Shown here one piece after another: positions 35,401-43,403 of a stretch of 64,000 nt of DNA. Source of the stretch: Chloroflexota bacterium (lineage in GTDB: Bacteria; Chloroflexota; Dehalococcoidia; Bin125). The position numbers and the translations under genes were made by a program. The stretch lies in NCBI GenBank assembly GCA_009838915.1, contig VXQT01000013.1, positions 199,746-263,745 on the forward strand, written 5' to 3'. Below the pieces are notes generated by a model, which saw only the letters and a list, made by a program, of their open reading frames with translations, was not told the DNA's origin and did no database searches. Every line of letters starts with the position of its first letter. Within the stretch, counting starts at the first letter, position 1.

Positions 35401-35894
35401 TCGTTCAGCAGGCGCTGCGCGAGGTTTCCATCGAGGAAGCCGCTGATGGTCGATATCTGGCTGACTTAGATGGCAAAACGTACGAGCTGGAGCTCGTGCC
35501 GCTCGAGAACAGCAGCCTGTTCCGGTTCCGCATCGACGGCCAGACCACGCCGCTGGCCATCCGACGAGACGGAATGTCGCTGGACGTCTTCATCGGCCCG
35601 GATCGGTTCGTAGCGGAGATTGAACGCAGCGCCGGGTTGTTGAGCCAGTCCGGACCGGCGATCGCCGGGGAGATTCGGTTGACCGCGCCGATGACAGGCC
35701 AGGTCACGGAAGTGCTCGTCGCCGAAGGCGACCTGGTGTCAGAAGGCGACGGCCTGCTGGTGATGGTGGCGATGAAGATGAACAACGAGATTCGCTCGCC
35801 GGCGTCCGGCAAGATCACCCAGGTGAGCGTCTCGCCGGGCGATGCGGTCGATCAGGGCGACCTGATGCTCGTGATCGACTCGGAATCGACATGA
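35379..35894 (+). CDS. accB: Biotin carboxyl carrier protein
   Basis: A 171-residue protein. A ~95-residue N-terminal half of unknown fold precedes a biotinyl domain with the target Lys in VAMKMNNEI. The usual sequence is EAMKM, so the residue before Ala is Val here, a small deviation. The start overlaps accC by 22 bases, meaning the two are made in fixed proportion. It carries the carboxyl group from AccC to a carboxyltransferase. Confidence 0.9.
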   Translation: MAKNYRLIVQQALREVSIEEAADGRYLADLDGKTYELELVPLENSSLFRFRIDGQTTPLAIRRDGMSLDVFIGPDRFVAEIERSAGLLSQSGPAIAGEIRLTAPMTGQVTEVLVAEGDLVSEGDGLLVMVAMKMNNEIRSPASGKITQVSVSPGDAVDQGDLMLVIDSEST

Positions 35895-35921
35895 GTCCAG
35901 TAGCGTTGCTCGGGACGCAGA

Positions 35922-35950
35922 TTGAAACCCTGACCTGACAGACCTAGTAT
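35922..35950 (+). promoter_or_regulatory. Promoter of infC-rpmI-rplT
   Basis: TTGAAA (35922-35927), 17-base spacer, TAGTAT (35945-35950). Close to the sigma-70 consensus in both boxes and spacing. The leader of about 45 bases carries the infC ribosome site. Confidence 0.75.
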
Positions 35951-35988
35951 CGGCGTCAATACAGCGAATCAGGGGATGATTCGCAGCG

Positions 35989-36004
35989 AAGGAGATTTCC
36001 TCTG
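35989..36004 (+). promoter_or_regulatory. infC ribosome binding site and rare CTG start
   Basis: AAGGAG (35989-35994), seven bases, then CTG (36002-36004), in frame with the IF3 coding sequence. No ATG, GTG or TTG lies near the correct distance in that frame. Confidence 0.7.
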
Positions 36005-36625
36005 GCCGTCAAGGATCAACGAGAACAACGAGAACAGCGCGTCAACGAAGCGATCCGGATTAGCGAAGTCCGCGTGATCGGCTCGGAGGGTGAGCAGCTC
36101 GGCATCATGCCGACTGGCCAGGCCCTCGATCTTGCCCGCGCGCAGGGTCTGGACCTGGTGGAGGTTGCGCCCAACGCGCGGCCGCCTGTCGCCAAGATGC
36201 TCGACTATGGGCGATTCAAGTACGAACAGTCGAAACGGGAACGCGAGGGACGCAGACGCCAGAAGACCGCGTCGCTGCACCAGGTAAAGATGCGCCCGAA
36301 CATCGGCAAGCACGACATGGAAGCCAAGGGCCGCACCGCGGCGCGACTGTTGCGCAACGGCGACAAGGTCAAGATCTCGGTCATGTTCCGCGGTCGCGAG
36401 ATCACCCACCGCGAAATCGGTCAAGAACGCATCCAGGAGATGCTCGACACCCTGGCCGAGAACGACGTGCCGACGGTGATCGAGAAGCCGATCACGACCG
36501 AAGGCCGGTTCATGTCGGTGATCGTGGCTGAAGACAAGGCGAAAGCCAAGGCAATAGCCGACGCTAAACTCGCGGCCGAGGCAGAGGCCGCCAACGCCGT
36601 AGAAGCCGTCGAGGCCGCCGGCTAG
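36002..36625 (+). CDS. infC: Translation initiation factor IF-3, starting at CTG
   Basis: A 207-residue IF-3, which binds the 30S subunit and checks start-codon choice. The N-domain starts with RVNEAIRISEVRVIGSEGEQLG and DLVEVAPNARPPVAKMLDYG, the linker is Lys/Arg-rich, and the C-domain has MRPNIGKHD and RGREITHREIG. A short Ala/Glu tail follows. The usual N-terminus needs a start near 36002, but the first conventional codons are GTG 36074 (inside the N-domain) and later, so CTG 36002 behind AAGGAG is proposed. E. coli IF-3 starts at AUU and regulates itself through it; the same logic may apply here. Confidence 0.9.
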   Translation: MAVKDQREQREQRVNEAIRISEVRVIGSEGEQLGIMPTGQALDLARAQGLDLVEVAPNARPPVAKMLDYGRFKYEQSKREREGRRRQKTASLHQVKMRPNIGKHDMEAKGRTAARLLRNGDKVKISVMFRGREITHREIGQERIQEMLDTLAENDVPTVIEKPITTEGRFMSVIVAEDKAKAKAIADAKLAAEAEAANAVEAVEAAG

Positions 36626-36687
36626 CTCCGGCTCTTCCCAGCAGCCCGCACTGCGCAGACCTCGGACGCGCCGTGTGTCGCGTCTGA

Positions 36688-36716
36688 TTGGACTGTGTCC
36701 GGATTGGTCGTAAGCT
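36688..36716 (+). promoter_or_regulatory. Internal promoter before rpmI-rplT
   Basis: TTGGAC (36688-36693), 17-base spacer, TAAGCT (36711-36716), placed in the 148-base gap between infC and rpmI. A GACGCG/CGCGTC hairpin (36665-36684) sits just upstream and might end infC transcription or mark a leader structure. Confidence 0.5.
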
Positions 36717-36773
36717 GAGACAACGCGCCGGCCGGGCCTCGCCAGGCTTCGATTGCGCTGGAGATGTCGACCG

Positions 36774-36980
36774 ATGCCGAAGATGAAGACCCACAAGGGC
36801 GCGGCGAAGCGATTCCGGATCACGCGAAACGGCAAGGTGATGCGGATGAAGGGCTACCGCGGCCACAACAAACAAAGGAAGCACAAGCGCACCCTGCGGG
36901 CGCAGAGCCGCATGCACGAGGTCAAGCGTCTCGGCGATCAGAAGCGGGTCAAGCGGTTGCTGCCCTACGGCTCGCCCTGA
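36774..36980 (+). CDS. rpmI: 50S ribosomal protein L35
   Basis: A 68-residue very basic ribosomal protein, with the family start [21 protein letters not shown] and end [13 protein letters not shown]. It is of normal length. GGAG lies ten bases before the ATG. It forms part of the standard infC-rpmI-rplT unit. Confidence 0.97.
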   Translation: MPKMKTHKGAAKRFRITRNGKVMRMKGYRGHNKQRKHKRTLRAQSRMHEVKRLGDQKRVKRLLPYGSP

Positions 36981-37005
36981 GCCGCACCGAACAGGAACGT
37001 TCACC

Positions 37006-37365
37006 ATGCCACGTGTCAAGGGCGGCCCGCGCGAGCGGCGTCGCCACAAGAAAGTCCTCAAGCAGACCAAGGGACATCATGGCGTTCGCAATCGCCTGTA
37101 CCGCCGGGCCTCCGAATCGCGCCTGCATGCGCTCTCCTACGCCTACGCGCACCGGCGCGAACGCAAGGGCGACATGCGCCGCATCTGGATTCAACGGATC
37201 AACGCTGCGGCACGGCTGAACGGTACGACCTACAGCCGCTTGATTCACGATCTCAAGCTTGCGGGCATCGAGATCGACCGTAAGGTGCTGGCCGAGATGG
37301 CGGTTCACGACCCGAACGGTTTCGCCGAGGTCGTTGAACAGGCCCAGGCCGCGCAGGCTGCCTGA
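37006..37365 (+). CDS. rplT: 50S ribosomal protein L20
   Basis: A 119-residue protein that binds 23S rRNA early in 50S assembly. The start [26 protein letters not shown] and the later [23 protein letters not shown] are diagnostic. It lies 25 bases after rpmI and ends before a strong terminator. In other bacteria L20 represses this operon by binding its leader; no obvious mimic was confirmed here. Confidence 0.97.
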   Translation: MPRVKGGPRERRRHKKVLKQTKGHHGVRNRLYRRASESRLHALSYAYAHRRERKGDMRRIWIQRINAAARLNGTTYSRLIHDLKLAGIEIDRKVLAEMAVHDPNGFAEVVEQAQAAQAA

Positions 37366-37401
37366 GCCATCAGCTCTCCCTATCTCTGCCAGGAACGACC
37401 A

Positions 37402-37444
37402 CGCCCGGCGCCGTCGAGTCCGACGGGCCGGGCGTTTCAGTTTC
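37402..37444 (+). terminator. Intrinsic terminator after rplT
   Basis: CGCCCGGCGCCGTCG pairs with CGACGGGCCGGGCG (one bulged G) around a four-base loop AGTC, then TTTCAGTTT. The 14-pair GC-rich stem and the T-rich tail fit a rho-independent terminator for infC-rpmI-rplT. It also lies 20 bases from the stop of the convergent 171-aa gene. Confidence 0.85.
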
Positions 37445-37463
37445 GCGCGCCGGAGGCGGCGGG

Positions 37464-37979
37464 CTAGGAGCTCGCCGCCAAGGCCGGTGCTCCGCTCGAC
37501 TCCGCCGCGAGTTCGGCGTCGTCACCCTCGGGTAGCTGGTTGAGCAGCCACTGCGCGCCGTCGTGATCGCGCAGCCAGGGCAGGATATTGGTCAGCGCGA
37601 TGAACTCGCGCGGGTGCAGCCCGTTCTTGATCGCGCCGAACTCAATCTCGCGGTTGCGATCGCGCCACTCGCCCGGCAGGTCGATGTGGGCGTCCTCGAA
37701 CGCGCGAGCGGCGACCCGGGCGTTCTCTACGTCAAGAGTGAGCAGCGCACGCACTCGCCTGACGGACAGTTCGTGGGCGAGGTCTATCGACGCCGCGCCT
37801 TCGCGCCGGGCCAGCGCGCGCATCACGCGGCGCAGCTCGACTGGCGGCAGCGCGGTCGCATCGTATAGCGCCGCCCCCAGTTCGACGTGATCACGGGCAT
37901 CGTTCAATCGGTGAGTGAGATCCCCGAGATCGAAGGCGCTGCCATAGTTCTCCGACAGGTTCGGATGCACGTAGGTCAT
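37464..37979 (-). CDS. Uncharacterised protein downstream of a CIRCE operator (171 aa)
   Basis: A soluble 171-residue acidic protein with no membrane segment or signal. It starts MTYVHPNLSENYGSAFDLGDL; the middle has two helical stretches (VELRRVMRALARREGAASIDLAHEL and REFIALTNILPWLRDHDGAQWLLNQL), and the tail is Ala/Ser-rich. I recognise no domain. The ATG at 37979 has GGAG six bases upstream. A well-matched CIRCE element lies 41-67 bases upstream, implying control by the HrcA heat-shock repressor. It might be a small stress protein or chaperone accessory, but only the regulation, not the function, is supported. Confidence 0.7.
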   Translation of the reverse strand: MTYVHPNLSENYGSAFDLGDLTHRLNDARDHVELGAALYDATALPPVELRRVMRALARREGAASIDLAHELSVRRVRALLTLDVENARVAARAFEDAHIDLPGEWRDRNREIEFGAIKNGLHPREFIALTNILPWLRDHDGAQWLLNQLPEGDDAELAAESSGAPALAASS

Positions 37980-38019
37980 GATCGACTCCGTTCCACGAAA
38001 TCTGCTGCTGAAGGCAATT

Positions 38020-38046
38020 CTGGCACTCTCTATGTAAGAGTGCCAA
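38020..38046 (-). promoter_or_regulatory. CIRCE operator (HrcA site)
   Basis: On the minus strand: TTGGCACTC, nine bases, GAGTGCCAG. This matches the consensus TTAGCACTC-N9-GAGTGCTAA at 15 of 18 positions and has the exact N9 spacing. The inner eight bases of each arm (TGGCACTC and GAGTGCCA) are perfectly complementary. It lies between pheT and the 171-aa gene, 41 bases before its ATG. Confidence 0.85.
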
Positions 38047-38112
38047 CTGCCGGTGCACGCTCAGGCAGGACAGTGAAAAGCACTGCACACTCCACGTGCG
38101 GTTAGCCAGGTT

Positions 38113-38129
38113 TGACTCATCGGGAGTCA
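38113..38129 (-). terminator. Hairpin after pheT
   Basis: TGACTC-ATCGG-GAGTCA just after the pheT stop (38135). The six-pair stem has no T-run; it may end or stabilise the pheST transcript. Confidence 0.35.
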
Positions 38130-38134
38130 GCGGC

Positions 38135-40546
38135 TCAGGAGTCGCGGAGCGTCGCCTGAAATTGCGATTGCAGCCGTCGCACGATGCCCCGACGAGCCTT
38201 CTCGACGTCGCGTTCGGTCAGCGTCCGATCAGGAGAACGGTAGTAGACGCGGAAGCCTATCGACTTCTGTCCGTCGGGGATCTGATCGCCCGTGTAGATG
38301 TCGAACAGTTCTACTGTCTCGACGAGTCCGTTGTCCATGATCGCCGCCTCGAGCTCGCCCGCGGGGCAAGCGTCGTCGACAATCAGCGCCAGATCCTCAA
38401 CCGCGGCCGGGTAGACCGACGGCGCAGCGATGACATCGGAGTCCTCGAGCAACGGCGCCAATGTGGAAATCGAGAGTTCCAAGGCGAAGACATCTCCGTC
38501 GATGTCGAATGCGTCGGCTGTTGTCGGCTGTACCTGGCCAATCACGCCGATGTCATGTCCGTTCACGCTGAGCCTTGCCGAGCGGCCCTTGACGAGCAGC
38601 TCGTCGTCCGCCCCGGAGCTAAGGTCGAACGTCACGCCCAGGCCCGCGCCCAGTTGCTCCAGTAGTCCCTTGGCATCGAAGAAGTCGAACTGGCGCGCGG
38701 AATCACCGTGCACAGAAGGGGGAGTCTCGCCGCCGAGCAGAGCGAGCAGCACTCGCATCTCCGTGGGCTGACGAGCTGTGCTGGGTGCGAATGTCTTGCC
38801 CACTTCGAAGAGGCCGAGCACGCCCCGCGCTTCGCGCTGATTCTGGGCATATGAGCGCAGGGCCCATGGCCGAAGGCTGGGACGCATCCGATCCCGCTCA
38901 GCGTTCATCGGATTGAGCAGTCGAACGGTGTCGGGTTCCTCCTCGCCCGACGACGACGTGGCCTCGACTTCCTGCTGACCAACAGTCACATAGGTGATGA
39001 TCTCACGCAGACCAAGGCCGCTGAGCAAGTCGCGGAGCTGCTCACCGAGATCGCGCTCGAGGTCGAATTCGGGGTCGGGAACCGCCCCGGGTAGCGGTGC
39101 GGAAGGCAGACTGTCGTAACCGATGATCCTACCGATCTCCTCGATCACGTCGTCTGACACATTGATGTCCGAGCGCCAAGGCGGGCAACTGACGGCAAAG
39201 CGATCCGGCGGGATCCAGCGATTGGAGATGCCAAGCGCCGAGAGAATTCCCCGAACATCCTCGACGCTTGGCAAGACGGAGAGAATCTGCTCGATTCGGT
39301 GCTGTGTGACGATGACCTGCGGAGCATGCTTCTTGCCGGGGTATTCGTCGGCAATCCCTGCAAGAGCCTGTCCGCCGGCGGTCTCGATGATCAATGCCGC
39401 CGCCCGGCGAGCGGCCAGTTCGGCCAACTCCGGATTGAGCGACTTCTCGAACCGTCGACTTGCCTCTGTGCCTGACTCAGTGTGTGTCGAACGGCTGCGA
39501 CGAATCGTCGCCTCCTGGAAGTTGGCCGTTTCGAGGAGCACGGTTGTGGTGGAGTCGGAGATTTCCGAGTCGGCGCCGCCCATAATGCCTGCCAGCGCGA
39601 CCGCGCGCTCCGCGTCGGCGATCACCAGGTCCTCGGGCTGCAGTTCAAGCCGCGATCCGTCCAAGAGCTCCAGTTGCTCAGCCGGTTGCGCCCGTCGCAC
39701 GACGATCCGATGCTCTCGCAGCACCTCGTAGTCGAACGCGTGCAGCGGCTGACCCCACTCAAGCATGACGTAGTTGGTCACGTCGACAATGTTGTTGATC
39801 GGGCGCATCCCGGCCGAGACCAGCACTTCCTGCATCCACTGAGGTGAGGGGCCAATGCGGACACCGTCGATCACGATGGCGGTGTATCTGGGACAGCCTT
39901 CGGGGTCTTCGATTGTCACGTCCGTGCGATCGGTAATCGGCGTGTCTGCTTCCGGATAGGTCATTGAGGGCTCAGTGACGACGCTGCCGTTCAGCGCAGC
40001 AACCTCGCGAGCAATTCCCAGGATCGAGAAGTGGTCGGGGCGATTTGGCGTCGGCTTGATGTCGAGCACCACATCGGCAAGCACATCAGCGAGCGGCGTT
40101 CCCGGTGCAGCGTCGGTTTCGAGCACGAGAATCCCCTCGTGCTCGTCGGAAAGTCCAAGCTCGCGTTCCGAGCAGACCATGCCCATGGAGGTGACGCCGC
40201 GGATCTTTCCGCGGCGAAGCTTGCGCAACTCTCGCGTGCTGGGATCGATCAGTTGGGCGCCAACCTGGGCAAAGGCGATCGTCTGGCCGGCCTCCAGGTT
40301 CGGCGCTCCGCAGACGACCTGAAGTGGCTCCTCCGCACCGAAGTCAACCGTGGCGAGCCGCAGACGATCGGCGTTGGGATGTGGATCGACTGCCGCGACG
40401 CGACCGACAACGACCTGGTCCCAGTCGCCGCCGCTGCGCTTGATCGCCTCGACCTCCGCTCCGGCCATGCTCAGCCGATGCGCCAACTCCTCGACTGAGA
40501 AGTCCCAGTCAACGTAGCTCGCCAGCCACTTGAGCGGGACGTCCAT
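38135..40546 (-). CDS. pheT: Phenylalanyl-tRNA synthetase beta subunit
   Basis: An 803-residue subunit of the alpha2-beta2 enzyme that charges tRNA-Phe. Domains in order: core start (PLKWLASYVDWDFS), an OB-fold tRNA-binding segment (RVAAVDPHPNADRLRL), B3/B4 editing domain that removes mis-charged Tyr, B5 (DINVSDDVIEEIGRIIGYD) and a C-terminal anticodon-binding domain (IGFRVYYRSPDRTLTERDVEKAR). The ATG overlaps the pheS stop by one base (TAATG). Confidence 0.96.
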   Translation of the reverse strand: MDVPLKWLASYVDWDFSVEELAHRLSMAGAEVEAIKRSGGDWDQVVVGRVAAVDPHPNADRLRLATVDFGAEEPLQVVCGAPNLEAGQTIAFAQVGAQLIDPSTRELRKLRRGKIRGVTSMGMVCSERELGLSDEHEGILVLETDAAPGTPLADVLADVVLDIKPTPNRPDHFSILGIAREVAALNGSVVTEPSMTYPEADTPITDRTDVTIEDPEGCPRYTAIVIDGVRIGPSPQWMQEVLVSAGMRPINNIVDVTNYVMLEWGQPLHAFDYEVLREHRIVVRRAQPAEQLELLDGSRLELQPEDLVIADAERAVALAGIMGGADSEISDSTTTVLLETANFQEATIRRSRSTHTESGTEASRRFEKSLNPELAELAARRAAALIIETAGGQALAGIADEYPGKKHAPQVIVTQHRIEQILSVLPSVEDVRGILSALGISNRWIPPDRFAVSCPPWRSDINVSDDVIEEIGRIIGYDSLPSAPLPGAVPDPEFDLERDLGEQLRDLLSGLGLREIITYVTVGQQEVEATSSSGEEEPDTVRLLNPMNAERDRMRPSLRPWALRSYAQNQREARGVLGLFEVGKTFAPSTARQPTEMRVLLALLGGETPPSVHGDSARQFDFFDAKGLLEQLGAGLGVTFDLSSGADDELLVKGRSARLSVNGHDIGVIGQVQPTTADAFDIDGDVFALELSISTLAPLLEDSDVIAAPSVYPAAVEDLALIVDDACPAGELEAAIMDNGLVETVELFDIYTGDQIPDGQKSIGFRVYYRSPDRTLTERDVEKARRGIVRRLQSQFQATLRDS

Positions 40547-41550
40547 TATCGCCGTCCTTCGAACTGACGCAGGAAGCGCACGTCGTTGCGGTAGAAATGG
40601 CGGATGTCCCGCACGCCGTAACGCAGCATCGCGACACGCTCGACGCCCATGCCGAAGGCGAATCCGGTGTATCGGTCGGGATCGAGTCCGGCGTCCTCGA
40701 TGATCTCGGGATGCACCATCCCGCAGCCGAGGACTTCGAGCCAGTCGCCCTGCCAGCGCACGCCGAGTTCAGCGCCCGGCTCGACGAAGGGAAAGTAATC
40801 GCAGCGGAAGCGAGTCTCGATGTCGGCGCCGAACATGCGCCGGACGAACGCCTCAAGCGTGCCCTTGAGATGGGCGAACGAGAGGTTTTCGTCGATCACC
40901 AGACCCTCGATCTGGGTCAGCATCCACTCGTGAGTCGCATCGGTCGCCTCGTAGCGGTAGCAGGTGCCGGGAACAATCACGCGAATCGGCGGCTGGCGCC
41001 GCTCGAGGTAGCGAATCTGCATCGGCGAGGTATGCGTCCGCAGCAACTGGCGCGGACCGCCGTTGTCGCCGGCATCGTCTGCTACCCAGATCGTGTCCCA
41101 CATGTCGCGCGCCGGATGGCCGGCCGGTATGCGCAGGCGGTCGAAGTTGTACTCCTCCAACTCGACGTCGGGACCTTCAACGACATCGAAGCCCATGTCG
41201 CGAAAGGTTCGTTCCAGATGTCGGCGAGTCAGGGTGACCGGATGCAGCGAGCCGAGCGGAGGTGTGCGACCGGGCAATGACACGTCAATCGATTTCGCGT
41301 GTTCGGCAGATGCATGCAGCTGAGCTCGATGCGCAGCGACGGCGTCCTCCAACGCGGACTTGAGCCGGTTGGCGCCGGCGCCCACGCGAGGGCGTTCCTC
41401 CGCCGGTAGATCGCGAACGCCGCGCAAGACCGCCGTCAGCCGACCTCGACGACCAAGCCAGGCGACGCGCCATTCGTCAAGCGCCGTCTCGTCGCCCGCT
41501 TCGGCGAGCGACATCCGCGCTTCCGCTTCCAACGCCTCAAGATCAACCAC
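40546..41550 (-). CDS. pheS: Phenylalanyl-tRNA synthetase alpha subunit
   Basis: A 334-residue catalytic subunit. After a coiled N-terminal arm (LEALEAEARMSLAEAGDE) come motif 1 (around FRDMGFDVVEGPDVELEEYNFD), motif 2 (GTCYRYEATDATHEWML) and motif 3 (GFAFGMGVERVAML). The GTG at 41550 is chosen as the first sensible start; the frame stays open far upstream in antisense to moeA but that is not coding. There is no T-box leader. TACGAT (41591-41596) is a possible -10 on this strand. Confidence 0.95.
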   Translation of the reverse strand: MVDLEALEAEARMSLAEAGDETALDEWRVAWLGRRGRLTAVLRGVRDLPAEERPRVGAGANRLKSALEDAVAAHRAQLHASAEHAKSIDVSLPGRTPPLGSLHPVTLTRRHLERTFRDMGFDVVEGPDVELEEYNFDRLRIPAGHPARDMWDTIWVADDAGDNGGPRQLLRTHTSPMQIRYLERRQPPIRVIVPGTCYRYEATDATHEWMLTQIEGLVIDENLSFAHLKGTLEAFVRRMFGADIETRFRCDYFPFVEPGAELGVRWQGDWLEVLGCGMVHPEIIEDAGLDPDRYTGFAFGMGVERVAMLRYGVRDIRHFYRNDVRFLRQFEGRR

Positions 41551-41736
41551 AGCGCAATCCCGTTGCTGACTGCCGGAGCCGCTGCTTCGTATCGTACCTG
41601 CCGACCCGGCAGCGCAGAACTCGCGCCGAACTCGGATTGTCCGCCTGCCATGTGTCCAGCAGATGGATAGTAGACTTGGGCCGACGGAGAGACTGTGCGG
41701 ATTGGAACATCCGCGTGCGATCCTGGAGCGTCGACA

Positions 41737-41985
41737 ATGGCAGTCAAGAGCTACATCCTGATAGAAACCGATGTCGGCACCGCCAAACAGGTGGCGCTGT
41801 CGCTGGGCGACATCACTCATAGTGAAGGCGAGATCAAGTCCGTCGAACTGGTGACGGGCCCGTTCGATGTGATCTGCCTGGTCGAAGCCGAAAACCTGGA
41901 ACGCCTCGGAAGCTGCATCACTGATTCGATTCAGACCGTCGCCGGCGTCAAACGCACCACGACCTGCCTGACGATCCAGGTCTGA
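41737..41985 (+). CDS. Lrp/AsnC ligand-binding (RAM) domain protein without DNA-binding domain
   Basis: An 82-residue protein that is a stand-alone RAM/ACT-like domain as found in the C-terminal half of Lrp/AsnC regulators: KSYILIETDVGTAKQVALSLG, VTGPFDVICLVEAENLERLG, and VKRTTTCLTIQV. Such proteins sense amino acids or similar ligands as oligomers, sometimes modulating full-length partners. GGAG eight bases before the ATG marks the start. It is divergent from pheS and lies 57 bases before moeA. Confidence 0.9.
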   Translation: MAVKSYILIETDVGTAKQVALSLGDITHSEGEIKSVELVTGPFDVICLVEAENLERLGSCITDSIQTVAGVKRTTTCLTIQV

Positions 41986-42042
41986 GTTCCCAGGCCCGCG
42001 TTCCCAGGATTGGACATAGATTGAATCAGTTACGAACCGTCG

Positions 42043-43368
42043 ATGACCACGAGTAAATCGGCTCCCGAACGATCCACTGAACCTCCTGTCGACATGCTGC
42101 CGGTCGAGGATGCGATCGATCGCATTCTGTCCTTCTGCCAACGCTTGCCTACCGAGACGAAGGAAATCGATGACGCGGTCGGCCAGGTGCTCGCCAGCGA
42201 CTTCACCGCGCCGTTCGACATCCCCCCGCATGACAACACGGCGATGGATGGCTACGCGGTGCAGTCCGACAGCACGGACGGCGCATCGGAGTCGAGTCCG
42301 GTTCGCCTCAGGGTGATCGGTGAACTGGCTGCTGGCTATCTCTTCGACGATGCGGTCGGACCGGGAGAGGCGGTGAGGATCATGACCGGCGCGCCGATGC
42401 CGGATGGGGCCGACACCATCGTCCCATTTGAAGAAACGGACGAGATGGGGCTGCGCGCGCCTGGCCAGGAACACGCCGTGATCGAGGACGTAGGAGTCCT
42501 GAAAGCTGCCGGTCCAGGAAACAACATCCGCCGCCGCGGTGAAGACGTTCGCAAGGGACAGCAGGTGCTCGACGCAGGAGCCGTCTTGCGCGGTCCGCAG
42601 GTGGCGGTGTTGGCATCGCTGGGGGTTGGCGAGGTGGAAGTGATTCGCCGACCGCGCGTCGCCATCCTCTCGACCGGCGACGAATTGCTGACGCCGGGTG
42701 AACCGCCAGCAGCGGGAAAGATCTATGACTCCAACTCCTACGGGCTCAGCGCGTTGGTCTCGCAGTACGGCGGCATTCCGAAACGCTTCGGCATTGCGCA
42801 GGACACGATTCCGGCCTTGACCGCGAAGATCAATGAGGCCCTTGAGTCCTGCGACCTGGTCATCACCTCGGCCGGTGTGTCGCGAGGTGACTTCGATGTG
42901 GTTAAGGAAGTGCTCGCGCGAGAAGGCGCGATCGACTTCTGGACGGTCAGGATGAAGCCGGGCAAGCCGCTCGCGTTCGGCGACTTCGCCGCGCCGGGCG
43001 GTCGGCGCGTGCCGCACATCGGCTTGCCGGGCAATCCGGTGTCATCGCTTCTGGCGTTTGAGCTGTTCGGCCGGTTGGCTATCTACCAGATGATGGGGCG
43101 CAAGCCGCAGCCGCGCCCGATCATTCGCGCCATCGCCGACGAAGACATCGTGAACACCGACTGGCGGCGCGTCTACGCCCGGGCGATCCTCGAGCAAGAC
43201 TCCGGTGGCCGCTGGCACGCGCGTCTGACCGGCCCCCAGGGCAGCGGCGTCCTGACCTCGATGGCCTTGGCCAACGGCTACGCGGTCTGTCCTGAAGATC
43301 GCGAACGAGTGCATGCCGGCGAGGAATGCGACGTGATCATGGTCGACTGGGACCACCCGCTCGACTGA
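42043..43368 (+). CDS. moeA: Molybdopterin molybdotransferase MoeA
   Basis: A 441-residue enzyme that inserts molybdate into adenylated molybdopterin. Segments typical of MoeA are visible: VEDAIDRILSF, DNTAMDGYAV, IMTGAPMPDGADTIVPFE, RRRGEDVRKGQ, then the MPT-binding domain with STGDEL, TSAGVSRGDFDVVKE and GLPGNPVSSLLAFELF. Its presence shows that the cell has molybdenum enzymes. It precedes two P450 genes; no Mo cofactor biosynthesis partner is nearby. Confidence 0.94.
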   Translation: MTTSKSAPERSTEPPVDMLPVEDAIDRILSFCQRLPTETKEIDDAVGQVLASDFTAPFDIPPHDNTAMDGYAVQSDSTDGASESSPVRLRVIGELAAGYLFDDAVGPGEAVRIMTGAPMPDGADTIVPFEETDEMGLRAPGQEHAVIEDVGVLKAAGPGNNIRRRGEDVRKGQQVLDAGAVLRGPQVAVLASLGVGEVEVIRRPRVAILSTGDELLTPGEPPAAGKIYDSNSYGLSALVSQYGGIPKRFGIAQDTIPALTAKINEALESCDLVITSAGVSRGDFDVVKEVLAREGAIDFWTVRMKPGKPLAFGDFAAPGGRRVPHIGLPGNPVSSLLAFELFGRLAIYQMMGRKPQPRPIIRAIADEDIVNTDWRRVYARAILEQDSGGRWHARLTGPQGSGVLTSMALANGYAVCPEDRERVHAGEECDVIMVDWDHPLD

Positions 43369-43403
43369 ACCGGCAACACCTTCAGGCACGAATCGAGAAC
43401 AGC

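Noticed and set aside
35994-35996. ATT codon as an infC start, as in E. coli
   Set aside because: It is out of frame with the IF-3 coding sequence and overlaps the Shine-Dalgarno stretch.
40546-43017. Long open frame (823 codons) on the minus strand continuing pheS through moeA
   Set aside because: The part beyond 41550 is antisense to the clearly coding moeA and RAM gene; GC-rich coding strands often leave the reverse frame open. Its translation shows no known domain.
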